Assembly: GCA_015680685.1 (NCBI GenBank)
Contig: MNCI01009276.1
Span: forward strand, 98,501-162,500
Length of the DNA stretch: 64,000 nucleotides
Reading direction: 5' to 3'
Source: Gnetum montanum
Taxonomy: Eukaryota; Streptophyta; Gnetopsida; Gnetales; Gnetaceae
Part shown: piece by piece, positions 23,481 through 35,480 of the stretch
How positions within the stretch are numbered: the first letter of the stretch is position 1
Layout: each line of letters starts with the position of its first letter
The notes under the pieces: generated by a model
Told to the model about the DNA's origin: nothing
Databases searched by the model: none
What the model saw: the letters and a program-made list of their open reading frames with translations, nothing else
Translations under genes and position numbers: made by a program

Positions 23481-24400
23481 TCTGTGGATCAATTTCATTA
23501 AGTTCAATATATGACCAACCAAAGGTTGTTGGCCATTTTTTGACTGGTTTCAATAGTTTTATATTCTGTTTAGGAGTAAGTTTGGCATTGAGTATGATCA
23601 GCTTGCCATTCATTAAGAATGCATATTCTAGGCTGGTAGGTAAAGTTTTCAATGCTAGGGGCTCTTATTTAAAATTATTAGGGATCTCCAACTCTCCCCA
23701 ATTCATATCAGCATTTTCATTATTACATAGTTGGTGATGAACTTGCTCTAGTTCATCCATGCCTCCAACATAGACACATGTTAGGCTCTCAACAGGTTCC
23801 ATGCACATTGTGTTGTTATCAAAATCAATAATCAGCCACTGGGTGTCCTCTTGTTTTGTGGCTACTATGTATAGACACCTTTGAATATCTATCTTATGTG
23901 CATACTACTTGCATGTGGAAATAAATTCTTATTTCATGGACTAGAGCTTTTGCACATAATTGCACCCTATATTGTTATATGCAATGCATAGAACTTGTTT
24001 CTTCTCAATTTTTCCAAGTTCATTTTCCTTTGATATCTCCAAGGAAAGATCTTTGATGCCCATTCTTGCATCAACAGTGCTTAACCATGTCCTTTCCATA
24101 ATGATTGGGAAGTCCCCCTTGTAGTTTTCAACCTTGATTACTAGGAAATCGGCAGAATAAGACCACCCATAGATAATGGTCATAATGTCTTTGACCAATC
24201 CCAATGGAATAGTGATGGACTATTCTACTAATTTTAATATGATATTACTCTTCTTGAGAGGCAGTAGGTTTCAAGCAATATATATTTCATGAGATACCAA
24301 GTTCACACTAGAACTAGAATCAAAAAGAACATTACACGGTTCATTCCCAAAAATCTATAGATAGATAAGAGGTCTTCTAGGATCAGCTAATTTCCTAGGA
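23480..24400 (-). pseudogene. Degenerate retropepsin of G4 with D-S-S active site
   Basis: The active site reads L-F-D-S-S-S-S-V-N-L-V-S (Asp codon at 24319-24321 on the plus strand), so the essential Gly of D-S/T-G is Ser. The flap-side segment MGLVKDIMTIIYGWSYSADFLVIKVENYKGDFPIIM lies at about 24100-24204, followed by SLEISKENELGKIEKKQVLC. The spacer to RT (23480-23900) encodes the shared CMEPVESLTCV and MNGKLIIL-like strings. G5 has the same Gly-to-Ser change. Confidence 0.8.
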
Positions 24401-26900
24401 AGGTTGCTAGTCTGGATCCAATCAAATACAACATGGGTGAGCATAACCATATCGATTTTGGGAAGCATTTAGTTTCAAGGGAACCTAATGAAATGATTTA
24501 TAAAGGATGAAGTAAGAGTAGGGTGATCATCCACCTAAGTCTATGAGGGCTTAGTAGGGCTATTGGGTCAGAAGAATGGTTTTTTATAAGCATGTGGTTT
24601 CGAACCCCTCAATTGATGAACTGGTTGTAGATGTACGATCGTAGTAGCATCACATTGCTACAACTAAGTTGGAAGTTCATCCTACATGGATGGAGCAAGT
24701 GGTAGTTGCATTGAGGATGGAGAAACATGTGCAAAAATAAGAGGAGGATAAGGATAAAATGTGGCATACCTCCTGGAATATGGAGAGTGAGCACTATAGT
24801 ATTCAGGAGGATGTTAGTAATGTTGGAAAGGAGAAATGTGATTGGAAGAGTCACATGAAGATAGTGGTTGTAGAACATAATACCCATATAGATTTGGTTG
24901 CTTGTAAAGGTACTACTGCCTTGGTGGTGGCATCCCTCACGATTGTGGTTGGTGCCACTATTGATATTGCTTGTACAGTTGTCATGGATCTTCACTTAGA
25001 TAATATTTTTATTTTTGATGACACTACCTCAGATTGCCTTGAGAATAGGGTAATCTTTTGGGTGCTTTCCTCTTTGGAAGTTGTGGATTTAGAGCATACA
25101 CCCTAGATTCCTATAAGTGTGACACAATGGAACAACATTTCTTAGGATGTTCATATTGGAAAATGTCACATCCACCACCATCATTTGACTTAGCTTTTGC
25201 AACTTCATCTACTGCAGCAATCTTGCCCTTACCCCTTTGGTAGGCACAGTTAGCTTCTTTTCACCTCCTACAATTATGATCACTACTCTACTCTCATGAT
25301 TCTTTGGTGATTTTCAGAGTAGTTTGGAATTTTTCATCCAATGAATCCCACATTTTATCCACCTTAGCTAAAATTTTATACTTAGATTTTTGGATTGGTA
25401 AGGTATTTTTGTTTACCACCTGATCAAGAGGTGATTCCTCCTCATTGTCACAAAATTGGACTTTCCTCTTTTTGATGAAGGGATACTTATTGTATTTCTC
25501 TACACTTTCACATTTCCTCAACTCTCCTTGTTCCTTTGCTACCTACTTAATTAGCCTTTGAATCTGATGGGCTCTAAGTTTTAATAGCCTCTCTTGGGCA
25601 TAGACCCCAAGGATTCTCCTCATTTTTGATCTAAGTCCATCCATGATATGACAAAGTTGTTCTCGTTGAGAATAACCATGGCCAGGGCATCCATGTATAA
25701 GAGAATAGTATCTACCCATGTTGGCATCCAAGAGTTCATGGTTTCCTTGTTTCCATCCTTGGATCTTTCTTCTCATATTAGACACTCTAGAGTACATCTT
25801 ACACTTTTCATTAAATAGCTTGAGCATTGTACTTCACTGATAGATAGATTCTAGCTCCAAGAACCAGTACCAGCTTTCGGCTTCTTTAAAGAGTGTCATA
25901 GGAAATAGATTTAATTTCTACTAATAGTTTTTAGTATTTTGTAAGGCATAGGCATCATGAAAAGATTGAAGATGTATCTATGGATTAGAATTATACCCCC
26001 CTCAAATTTGGAAATATTGTTCATATCAAGTCATATAATCCAACTACCTTTAACATGCCTAGTTGGAAGTTTTATGACCTCTGCAATATTTAACATGCTT
26101 TGGGATCCCAGAAAAGGCTCATCATCATCATTATTTTGTTGTCACCAATGATTTCCCCCATTTTCCCTTCATTCATGATGGGCCTAGAAATCATCATTAT
26201 TGTCTTGCTGTTTGCCTCCATCATGTTTGTTCTTTCTAAGATGTTTGTCAAAACCAAAAAAGGAAGAAAAAGATGCAAATGAAGAGGGAAAATAGGGAGG
26301 AGTATTACCATCACCATGGTATTTTCCAACTTCCCCTCAATTTTTATAACCATGTTCATCAATTTTCTTATCTTCTTGTCACTTATCCAAGACCCTACCT
26401 TGACTGCCATCTTTACCTGAACCTAGATTGTTGATAATGAACATAGATTTAGGGCCACATCCTCATCACTAGTAATAAGGAATGAAGAATTTTCATGTTG
26501 AAAGCCCCTAAAGGAATGATCCTATTATCATCTTGGTTAAGAAAGAATAAAGGATTGAAGAATTGTTTTTCCTTCAAAAAATTATGATGCTTCTCCTTGT
26601 GTCAATCTCTCATGCGTTGTGTTTTAGTGAGATTGTAATCTTGATAGTCATATTCATGCACAATGTACTCCTCTTAAAGATCTTGGATGCCCAACTTCTT
26701 AAGAGTTTGAAGCAGCATCACAGGCACAAATCGATCATGAGGCATTACAATGTTACCTTCCATACCATGCCATCACAGTTGTTCATCTTGATGCAGGATA
26801 AAGATGAAGTTAGGCACATACTCATCTGGATGAGTATATACCACTTGTATTCTTAAGGGACTAGTGGTTTAGCATCATCACCCCTATGAGAAGAAGACAT
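24400..26900 (-). pseudogene. gag: Degenerate gag of G4
   Basis: The start ATG is at 26900 on the minus strand (M-S-S-S-H-R). The His/Asp/Asn-rich low-complexity region is near 26090-26410, and the gag capsid-like domain is at about 25543-25900 (MLKLFNEKCKMYSRVSNMRRK, CPGHGYSQREQLCHIMDGL). The knuckle-like motif near 25130-25180 has lost its second Cys (C-D-I-F-Q-Y-E-H). A Pro/His-rich linker leads to the protease. Amber codons occur at 25024-25026 and 24958-24960 at sites also amber in other copies. Confidence 0.75.
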
Positions 26901-27034
26901 TTTGCAACACAAATAAAATATCAATGTGCTTATGTGATTATATATATTATGAGAAAGATTTTGACCTTAGGGTTCATCCAATGATGCTAATTATGTTTAC
27001 TAAACCTAGATAGTGCACATTTTAAACAAAAGGA

Positions 27035-27053
27035 GTCCCCAACAATGGTACCA
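27035..27053 (-). other. Primer-binding site of G4
   Basis: On the minus strand TGGTACCATTGTTGGGGAC, a mutated tRNA-Asp-type PBS one base from the LTR. It marks 27055-28016 as the 5' LTR of G4. Confidence 0.75.
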
Positions 27054-27054
27054 A

Positions 27055-28016
27055 TGATAAGTGGTTGAGGTACCCCTACATCCAACCATATGAATCATGA
27101 AGTGTTCACACACGATCCAGTCAAATTCTGTGAACTCTATGTCTTCTGGTACATTAGTCTTCTAGAAAGTGAACTTTGCCCTAATAGTCATTTGTTGTTT
27201 TCTCAATTACACTTGCCATACATAAGGTATGGTTAAGTGTAATCAAGGTATATGATTTTTGTTATATTTTATATTTTACGTACCTGGTGCTTAAAATAAA
27301 AAAATGAAGTAATTTAATAACTAATTTGATTTAACTAATTAACTAATTTCTAACTAGTCTTAACATGAGCATCCAGTCCCACTTTCTGTACATGTCCTAA
27401 ACCCATGTATCCACTACTAGGGTTACCAAGCACTATGCTACTAGATGAACCAAGCAATAATGCTACTAGGATTATGAAGCAAATACATATTTACACTCAA
27501 AGCGGTCATACTTATGTGTTTAATCTATTTATCTTAATTAGTTAACTAATTAATTGAAATATAATTTAGCTTAATTAATTACATAATTAATGAAAAATAT
27601 AAATGCATAAATGAGTTATTAATCTATTCAAAGTGATGCAAGGTTTGATAAAAAGGCTTGTCTTTATTGTTGTTCACATTGGTGTGTTTAGGTACAATAA
27701 TGCTCAAATAAAGATTTGTACACTTTTTGACTCCTACTATGGGCACTCAGAGAAATATTCTAACTCTCAAATGGAAAAACTGTAAGAGCTCTACTACAAT
27801 TATTAGAAGACATGCTATAAACATGATTGATGAGCATGTATTTATAGACTTTATTCAAGAGCTACGTCGATGGTGCCACATAGATGCAAAAAATGTCATG
27901 TTGATGTAGCCCCATCGATGAGGCAACACCATGTAGATAAGGCTGCATCAACAAGGCCTTATTGACATGGCCACATCAATGGGGGTCCATCGATGTGACA
28001 CATCAACAATTTATCA
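27055..28016 (-). repeat. LTR shared by G4 (5') and G5 (3'), CATCGATG-type U3
   Basis: This 962-bp LTR ends TGATAAGTGG at the left and starts TGATAAATTGTTGATG (minus strand) at the right. U3 (about 27900-28010) has repeated CATCAATGGGGG and CCATCGATG motifs. On its left is a PBS leading into G4 gag; on its right CATGGGGGTA, identical to the G6 polypurine tract, and the G5 3' region. It is thus a shared LTR in a head-to-tail array. It has the same length as the G5 5' LTR (48705-49666). Confidence 0.85.
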
Positions 28017-28026
28017 TACCCCCATG
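28017..28026 (-). other. Polypurine tract of G5
   Basis: The minus strand reads CATGGGGGTA immediately before the LTR start. The same ten bases precede the 3' LTR of G6. This is the usual primer site for second-strand synthesis. Confidence 0.75.
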
Positions 28027-28219
28027 AATGAATGAAAACTCATCCTTGAGTTCCTTTACAAAGTTGAAAAGGTATGTGATTATCAACTGACTCTTGACGT
28101 AATAAACTAACTTCAAAAAATTGAGTACTTGAGTGCATGAATCAATAACATTACAAAAATTGTGGTGTTCATGACACAAAATTGAACACCATGACATGAC
28201 TACTCAAAACTGGATAGCA

Positions 28220-31115
28220 CATCCTCTAATGGAATGAAGGTAGTTGTGAAGATTAGACAGTCCTAGGCAGTGGAGGTTTCTAAGGTTTTGATAGACCTTC
28301 ATCAACTTCAAGCATGTGTGATGGATGAGATAGCTATGGTTGTCTTGCTATAGCTACAACCTCCAATAGAAGGTGAAAGGCATTAGTAATGCCTTTATAT
28401 TCACCTCCTTCCTCTGGGGATCATTCACAGTCCACACAACATTGCAAATGTGGGTTGGAATGGGCATATTCCATAGATAAGGCATTACTAGAAATAACTC
28501 CTTAACATTGACAAACCAGGCAGTGAATTTTTTTCATTCAACATCAAACACCTTGACTACATTTTACAGCTCCTACTAGTCATTCATCTTTTGCCTAGGT
28601 TCTCGACAACAGAGCTCTAATTAGTGTATTTTCCTTTCAAAACCTCAAGTTCCATGTTTGCCACTACAAGCTTTTCTTTAGTGTCCTTGTGGTGCTTGAA
28701 CTTAGCCTCATACAATAAGTATGATCTGGCCACTTGCTTCTCTAGTTCTAACTACAGTCGTCTAGCAGTCAACATAGCCAGATTTACATATCGAAGATTG
28801 GTAAGCTTCATGTATTCTGTCATCTTCTCAATCTACAACTTCTTCATGTAGATTTTCATCTTATTGTAGGAATCTATCCCATTGATGATAGGTTGCCAAA
28901 ATTCTCTTTCTTGTTGGAGTTGCTGGAGGGTTTCATTTACTTTTATCTTTGTCAACTGGGTGTGCTTTTCATTAACTTCTTTCTATAGATTAACTTGATC
29001 CTTGTAATGATCCTTGACTCTCTAAAATTTGAGAGCCTTTGATTTCCAAGTAGCTACCTCTATTATAGTGTTCTGGTGAAGGGCATAGACCTCTTCCATG
29101 GAAAGGTTTCTATTTTTAGCTACCAATCTCCTTAGCTCTATGTTTTCTCTCGCTAGTTGCTCCTGTTGTTGATGGACAAAGTTGGTCAATTATTGTTTAT
29201 GCTCATCAAAATTTTGCAAGTGATGGTTCTTTGTGATTAGTTGCACATTCTCCTAGTAGGTTAGATCCAATGACTTTTGAATTTTGTGCTAGGTAGCCTT
29301 TATCAAGGATCAATAGAACACCATTGTCTCCATTACATCCTCAACCCCTTTCAGTCTAGTATGAGGCTATTCAAGAGCTTCGTTTTTATCAATGCCAGGT
29401 TGACAAATGTAGGGTTGGTAATTTGGACTCTTAATTCAATAACTTTAATAGCCAAGCATTTGTTCAACTCCTTGGCTATTTCGAGTTTCCCTTCAAAGAT
29501 GATTTTTTTGTCCCTTACCTTTAGCAACTTTGATTGAGTTGTAGTAATTCTATCTTGAAGATCAAAGACATTCAGAAGTAGTTGCCTAGTTTCCACTAGT
29601 TGATCCAATAGTTCTATATGTTGTGCTGCACTTAATTTGTTGCTTGTAATTTCTATGAACACCTGCACATCTTTGAGTGCAATGACATCTAGTACAGACA
29701 CCTTAGGTGCATTGAGTATTTCAACAATTCTGTCAGCAACCACCTTTGTTGCTATCTCCTACTCTTGGCACTACATCACTAGTACTATTGCCTCCTCGCC
29801 TTCCTCCAAGCACATCGAGAAAGTCACAAAATTTCCAGATATTTCTGGGAGTGGCTAGTATTCTACGAAAGATACCATAACCTCTTTAGTTCTAGGATTC
29901 AACCTTGTGGACAACTATGTTTGTTGGGCTAAGAAAATGGATCCACATTCCCTCATCAGGCACACTATTCAACCAATCTCATTTAGATGACTCATCACTA
30001 GCTAGTACATAGATGGGTCCCCATCACTCATGCTTGCTCATTGCTCTTATTCTCTCAAGAGTCATTCTTAGTATTCATGCAACCATTGGGCTATTACAGC
30101 AATGTCCAACATAGTTGTTTGAGTGGTAAGTGGAGGTGGTGGCTACTGCTCCTCTTCTTGAATAGTTGTTGTATACATTTTTTCTTTCATCATCTCCATC
30201 CAATTAATGATTAAAGCATGCCTAACAACATCATTTGTATAATAGACTATCCCTCCCCTCCAAAAAAGTTTTCTAATGAGGCATGGAAAGAGGAGTGCCT
30301 TCCTTCCCTATTCATTTTCTTTAAATCACTTCTCTATCTCTAGATAGATTATATGTGGAAGGCTGACAAGGAATCTCCCACTCAAATTGGCACATACATG
30401 GGTAGAAAAGGTGGTGATCTTGCTAATCATCACTGTGGGGTTTAGGTGGAAGGCTGTAATCTTGTAGTGGATTCTTTTTGCCAGTGTGAGTGTGTCAAAC
30501 TCCTTGCAGTTGATATCATAACACTACCACATCCATTCCTTTTTTATGCTAGGTTTCACTTATATTGGAAGCTCAGAAAGATTCATCCCTATTTCTAGCA
30601 ACCGAAGCACTTTAGCAATGGCCTACACCAAGTAGGATAGTAAAATGTTCTTGGTTTTAACCATTGAACTAGCTTGCCTATTGTTCTAAAATAAGAATGT
30701 CTTTCCCATGTACCACTCCCCAATGGAAGTGATAATTGGCCACATGGGAGAGGCTTTCAGTTGGTCCTATACTTCTTTAGGTGCTTACTCCAGAAAAGGG
30801 CCAAAGTTTAACTCCTAGAGCACTATTTTTTTGGACCTTCCTTGATCTAATTTGACTTAAGTAGGCTTCTATCAAGGTCACCTCAAGGTTTGCTTGCTGA
30901 GCTAGCACCTCAGCCTAATGAGAATGTTTTGTTGCTACTATTGGTTTTAGAATCTAATGAGTAAATTCCACCTCAAACTCTTCCCTATGAGGACTTATGG
31001 TATGGGTTTCAAGTAGTTCTTCCTAGGCTTGTTCTTGGCCCCTTCCCATTATTGGCTATTTCTCCCTTTTTTGAGATGGTCCTCCTTCTTATGTGTGCTT
31101 TTGTTTTAGTGCCAT
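28220..31115 (-). pseudogene. ORF-X copy 2 in the 3' region of G5 (degenerate)
   Basis: From ATG at 31115 (M-A-L-K, as in copy 1) the same blocks occur in the same order: LKASPMWPII, WYMGKTFLF, AIAKVLRLLEIG, LLFPCLIRKLFWRGGI, YTNDVV (about 30250), then coiled coil (29351-29743 is open for 130 codons) and EYMKLTNLRYVNLAML, LEKQVARSYLLYEAKFK, LVVANMELEVLK (about 28640-28860). It ends near FTAWFVNVKELF and MPIPTHICNVVW (about 28400-28540). Many stops and frameshifts. It lies in the same orientation as G5, after integrase and about 200 bp before its polypurine tract, the slot where Athila elements carry an extra ORF. G6 has no such ORF in that slot. Function unknown. Confidence 0.7.
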
Positions 31116-31145
31116 CTACAATCATAACACATCCATGGATTAGTA
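31113..31145 (-). promoter_or_regulatory. Possible branch point and 3' splice site upstream of ORF-X copy 2
   Basis: On the minus strand TACTAAT (31145-31139) is followed 23 nt later by TTGTAG directly before ATGGC. Spacing and order match copy 1 (22 nt). Pattern match only. Confidence 0.35.
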
Positions 31146-33190
31146 GATATAACATGTAACTTTGAAAATTTTAAGTACTTATCTTGTCAGTTAGTTACAC
31201 TTGGCTAAGGTTGGACCATGATAGATTGATAATTTATTATTATTTTATTAATTAATTTCATTATAAGTATGACCAAAGCTCATTGGAAGAGTTTAACTCT
31301 GTAATTTGATATTTAAATGTTGATTTATTAGTTAAACCTTTATGGGAGCTAGAAAAAATGGCAAGAAAATTTTGATCAAAAATGGCACATTTATGGTTCC
31401 CACAACTAAGAGCTTACCTTCGGTAGCTATAGGATTGAGGAACGGAATAATTTGGATAAACGATTAGTAAGTTATGGGCTTTGGAAGGTTCTAGGCTCTA
31501 AAAATGTAAAAATTTTAAAGGGGATTCATGCATATTTATACTATTTTTTTCACTACGTCGATGAGGCTGCAGATATGAGGCCTCATATACACATTGGATT
31601 CATTGAAAAGGCCTTGTATATAGGGTTCATAGATGAAATTTTCAAACTTAAATATCTTGAAAAATACATGAAATTTTTGAATGAATTTGGATTTCATGGA
31701 GTTACAGAAAAGCCAAGAATATGATAAAATCATTGAATAGGATCTTTGAAAGCTTCAAAAATTGAAAATCTTGATGGAGAATGTGTGTATATAACAAAAT
31801 ATGTAAAGGGGCACATGGTTTGATGCAGAAGATGGATGTATGAAAGATTCTAGTTGCAAGAATGCCTAAGTATAAGGTGCTTAATGAACCCAACCAAGAG
31901 ATATGCAAGTGGGTCCTCTCTAGATGAAGCACATGCCTTGTTTGCCCTTGCATAACCTCAACCTAAGGGATCCTTGGGCCCCACAGGTGATTAATGGTTG
32001 ATGAAAGTTAAGGATCAAAACTTGAAAGATTCTACTAAAGAATTCAAGTACATCAAACAAAGACATTGAGTTAAGAACATGGACACCAACAGTGAGATGA
32101 GTTATGGGTAGCATAGACAAATGATGGAGATGGTGGAATGGAATTCTAAATTAAGGTCATAAGAATTCCCTTATGAATTTGTGTTTAAATGACCTACAAA
32201 GATCCATCCTTAATCCAAACCAAAATTAACCACTTTTAGTGACTTCACATCATCACACCAAGACCAATCCACCCCCTCAAGACATAAGAGTGCTCCCACA
32301 AAATAATCACCATTCCATGAAGAGAAGAAAATATAAGCAAAAAGTGAGAGAGGGCCTTAGTTAGAGGGGACCTTCAAACATGGGAAACAGATCTTTCTAG
32401 TCCCATAATGAATGCTTATAGCTTGTTTATTTGTCTAAGGGGTGTGCTTTGAATTCCCATCATATGTTTTGTGTTTTATTTTTATCTTTTTTTTATGGGA
32501 ACCACACCATGCAAAGACTTTATTTAGTTTCTTGTTATTGGTCAACATGGAATAGTAAGAAGTCTATGAAAACACTCATGCACCTAAGCAAGTAGAAGAG
32601 TACAAAGAGTATTGAGTCTACTTGAAATCACACCTTGTGTAAACCTTTTAATCCTTCCCAATTCTAGAAACTACTAAGGTCACACATTTATAAAAGTTTA
32701 TTTAATGAAAAGGAACCTCAAACTTCCAAAACAATGAAAACCATAGAGTTTTTGAATGGGTGGATGTTGTGGACTTACTGCCTATTGCATGAAAAAGAAA
32801 CCATGACTTAGCCATTGGTACAAAACTTCATAAATAGAAATTAGAAAATAGAAAATAAAATAATAAGCACAAACTACCATTAGTAACAACTACAACACCA
32901 CTATGTCATGTTGGCACAAAGCACATTTATTAGTAAAAATTAGAAAATCACACTAAAAATAAAATAAAATATATAAGAAAGTGTAAAATATTTAAGAAAA
33001 ATTTAAATGTAGTAACAATGTTGTAAAACAAAAAATGATGTAAAATAGGAAGAAGTTTTAAAATAAAAAAAGGTGTAGAATAAATAATTTTCAAAGAAAA
33101 AAATGTGTAAAAAAATTAGAAAAACTGAGGAGCCACATAGATGATTACCATGAATGGTCATCTTCCCATCTAAAAGATTGGAAGAAGGAG
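31116..33190 (-). other. Noncoding 3' region of G5
   Basis: About 32130-32530 aligns, reverse-complemented, with 45585-46000 of G6 (for example the AAGTCTTTGCATGGTGTGG and CAAAGCACACCCCTTAGACA strings). About 32940-33130 is the T-rich tract on the minus strand. 31116-32130 has no recognised match. The open stretch at 31452-31724 (plus) has no familiar motif and is probably chance. Confidence 0.65.
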
Positions 33191-34510
33191 ATCTAAAAGA
33201 TTGGGTGTGGTTTCCCATCTATTGAGGTATTTGTTGCACTAGCTTACTTGGGCTTGTGGAAAGGCTTTATCTATTAGATGTTGACCAACTACTTTTTGTT
33301 TGGACTTTTAGATTTGTATATGATCATGACCCTAGAAGAAAAGGTTTTATCAATTATATAAGGCCCCTCCCATAACATTTGGAATTTGGTTTTTTAAGGT
33401 ATATGTGTGGGATTCTAGTAGAGAACCTTATCTCCTAGTTGAAATTTTACTTTCCATATTCTAAGATCATGACGTTGTTTGTTGAATGCCTTGTGCACTT
33501 TATTCAAAGATAGGGCTACCAATCAATTTTTTGTCTAGCATATTTCGGTTGATCAAGTTTTCTTTTTGTGCCAGACTTAGGTCAAGTTCCAAGTCATAGG
33601 TTGTTGAGAGTGTACAGAGCTTGGATTGAATTAGGAGTGTTGAAAGTATTTTGTACACTAGCCCATAGCGAGAGTAGCCAATAGGGAGTTTCCATGTTGA
33701 GCAGTAGGCCTAAAGGACATCATTGAGTTTTGTGCTCTAGTCTCTCCTATATTTACTAATAGTTCTTGTTAAAATCTTTGTGATCTCCTTATTAGTCATC
33801 CTTGCTTGACCATTGACTTAGGGGTGATAGGATGTTATTAATGTATGTTCAACTCCTAAGCATTGCATGAGTTTTTGAAAAGTGGCACCTATAAAATGGG
33901 TTTTGTTGTTAGAAATCAGTGCATGTGGCACCCCAAACCTATTCACAACATTTTGTTATACAAATCAAGCAATAGTAGATGATGTACAATTGATGATGGC
34001 TACTGCTTCTATCCATTTGGTATAGTAGTCAACGGTAACAATTATATACACCTTCTCATTGAACATGGGTGTGATGGGACCCATGAAATCTATGGCTCAT
34101 ATATCAAAGGGTTCCAGTGGGTAAATCCAATGTTGAGGATCCACCATTTGTGTGGTCATCCCACCATCTTGTTGATAGTGCTCATAGGATCGAAAAAATT
34201 GGTGGATGTCCTTGAAGATTGTGGGCCAATAGTATTCTTCCATTAGGATGTTTATGATTGTGCATATCCTGGCATAGTGGCCCCCACAAGGACCTTCATG
34301 AGAATCCTAGAGAATGTGCAACTAATCTCCAATAGGTACAAACCAATGAACCAGGCCATCAGCACACACCTTGTAAAGGTATCCATTAATTTCGATGAAG
34401 TGCTTAGCCTGATGAAGAAATTGTTGTTTCTTCTTGTGGTCCAGATATTGTGGCATCTCTTGAGTGAGAAGATAAGTGAGGGTGCCATCATACCATTTTG
34501 GTTATGAGGG
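33190..34510 (-). pseudogene. Degenerate integrase of G5, catalytic Glu lost
   Basis: Minus-strand integrase. The first catalytic Asp block reads [13 protein letters not shown] (about 34070-34100). The SNNKTHF-like version of SDNGTHF is near 33890-33910. The third block is VNGQARMTNKE (about 33800-33830), where G6 has GQVEVTN, so the catalytic Glu codon is now AGG. The KLPIGYS motif and the C-terminal part down to about 33200 are recognisable and match G4 closely. Confidence 0.8.
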
Positions 34511-35480
34511 AATTTGTTCATTTATTATAGTGGCAAAGAGGAGTTCATCAATAAATTGGTTAGAGAGTAGACTCTCCTCCTCTTTGTTATTCCATCATAA
34601 CTGAGACAAGTGATCAGCAATCATATTCTTAGTTCCCTTTCAATCTACCATTGTAAGATTGAATTTCTACAAGATCACTAGCCATCGTATGACTCAAGGG
34701 CTCAACATTGGATTCTTAATGAGGAAGTGGATGTCATTGTGATTAGTATGCACAAAAAATTTATATCCAAGCACATAGTACCTAAACTTTTCTAGAGCAT
34801 TGCATAGACCAATAGAAATCTTGTGATATGCAAAGATGCCCAAAAAACTTATGAATATTGTTTTGGCTTAATCTTTTGGTGCAATATAGATTTGGTTATA
34901 GCTACTATAACCATCCAAGAAACTATAATAATAATGCCCAAATACTATGTCAAATACCTGATCAATAAATGACAAAGGAAAATGATCTTTGAATGTTGCT
35001 ATGTTTAATAGCCTAAAGTCGATGCAAGCTCGTCATTTGCCACCTCTCTTTGTCACTATCACGAGTGATCTAACCCACTCACTATCCCAATGTGGTAAAT
35101 GAACCTTGCCTTAAGAAGTTGTTCAATCTTCTCTTTGATAGTTTGCTTCAATTTTGATTTTAACCATCATTTTGGTTACCTCCTTGGCTTCATGGATGAC
35201 TCAATGTAAATGCAATGCTAGCATATCCATGGATTAATTCCAGTGAGTTCAAGATATGACCAATCAAAGGCTATTGGCCATTTTTTGACCACTTTCAATA
35301 GTTTTCCTTTCTATTCAAAAGAAAGTTTAGCATTGAGTATGACCAGCTTGCCATTTCTTAAGAATGCATATTCTAGGCTGGTGTGTAGAGTTTTCAACTC
35401 TAGGGGCTCTTATTTAAAATTCTAAGGGATCTCCAACTCTCCCCAATTAGTATTAGTGTTTTCATCATCAAAGAGATAGT
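34510..35480 (-). pseudogene. RT/RNase H remnant of G5 with a large internal deletion
   Basis: The RNase H C-terminal part (HTNHNDIHFLIKNPMLSP-like, about 34690-34790) is joined at about 34800 directly to RT upstream sequence (KMPIGLCNA-like, then DGYSSYNQI). Relative to G4, about 650 bp between 22388 and 23050 are missing, which removes the catalytic F-M-D-D and the RNase H N-terminus. A GCAT microhomology lies at the joint. The RT N-terminal blocks continue to about 35400. Confidence 0.8.

Noticed and set aside
28220-31115. Envelope-type glycoprotein for ORF-X
   Set aside because: Its position fits an env-like slot, but no signal peptide, furin-like site or membrane segment was recognised, and the tail is coiled coil.
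31452-31724. 90-codon open frame in the G5 3' region
   Set aside because: No motif, not present in G6, and the strand is opposite to the element. Some GATGAGG-like strings resemble the U3 motif of the alternative LTR, but no LTR ends could be found.
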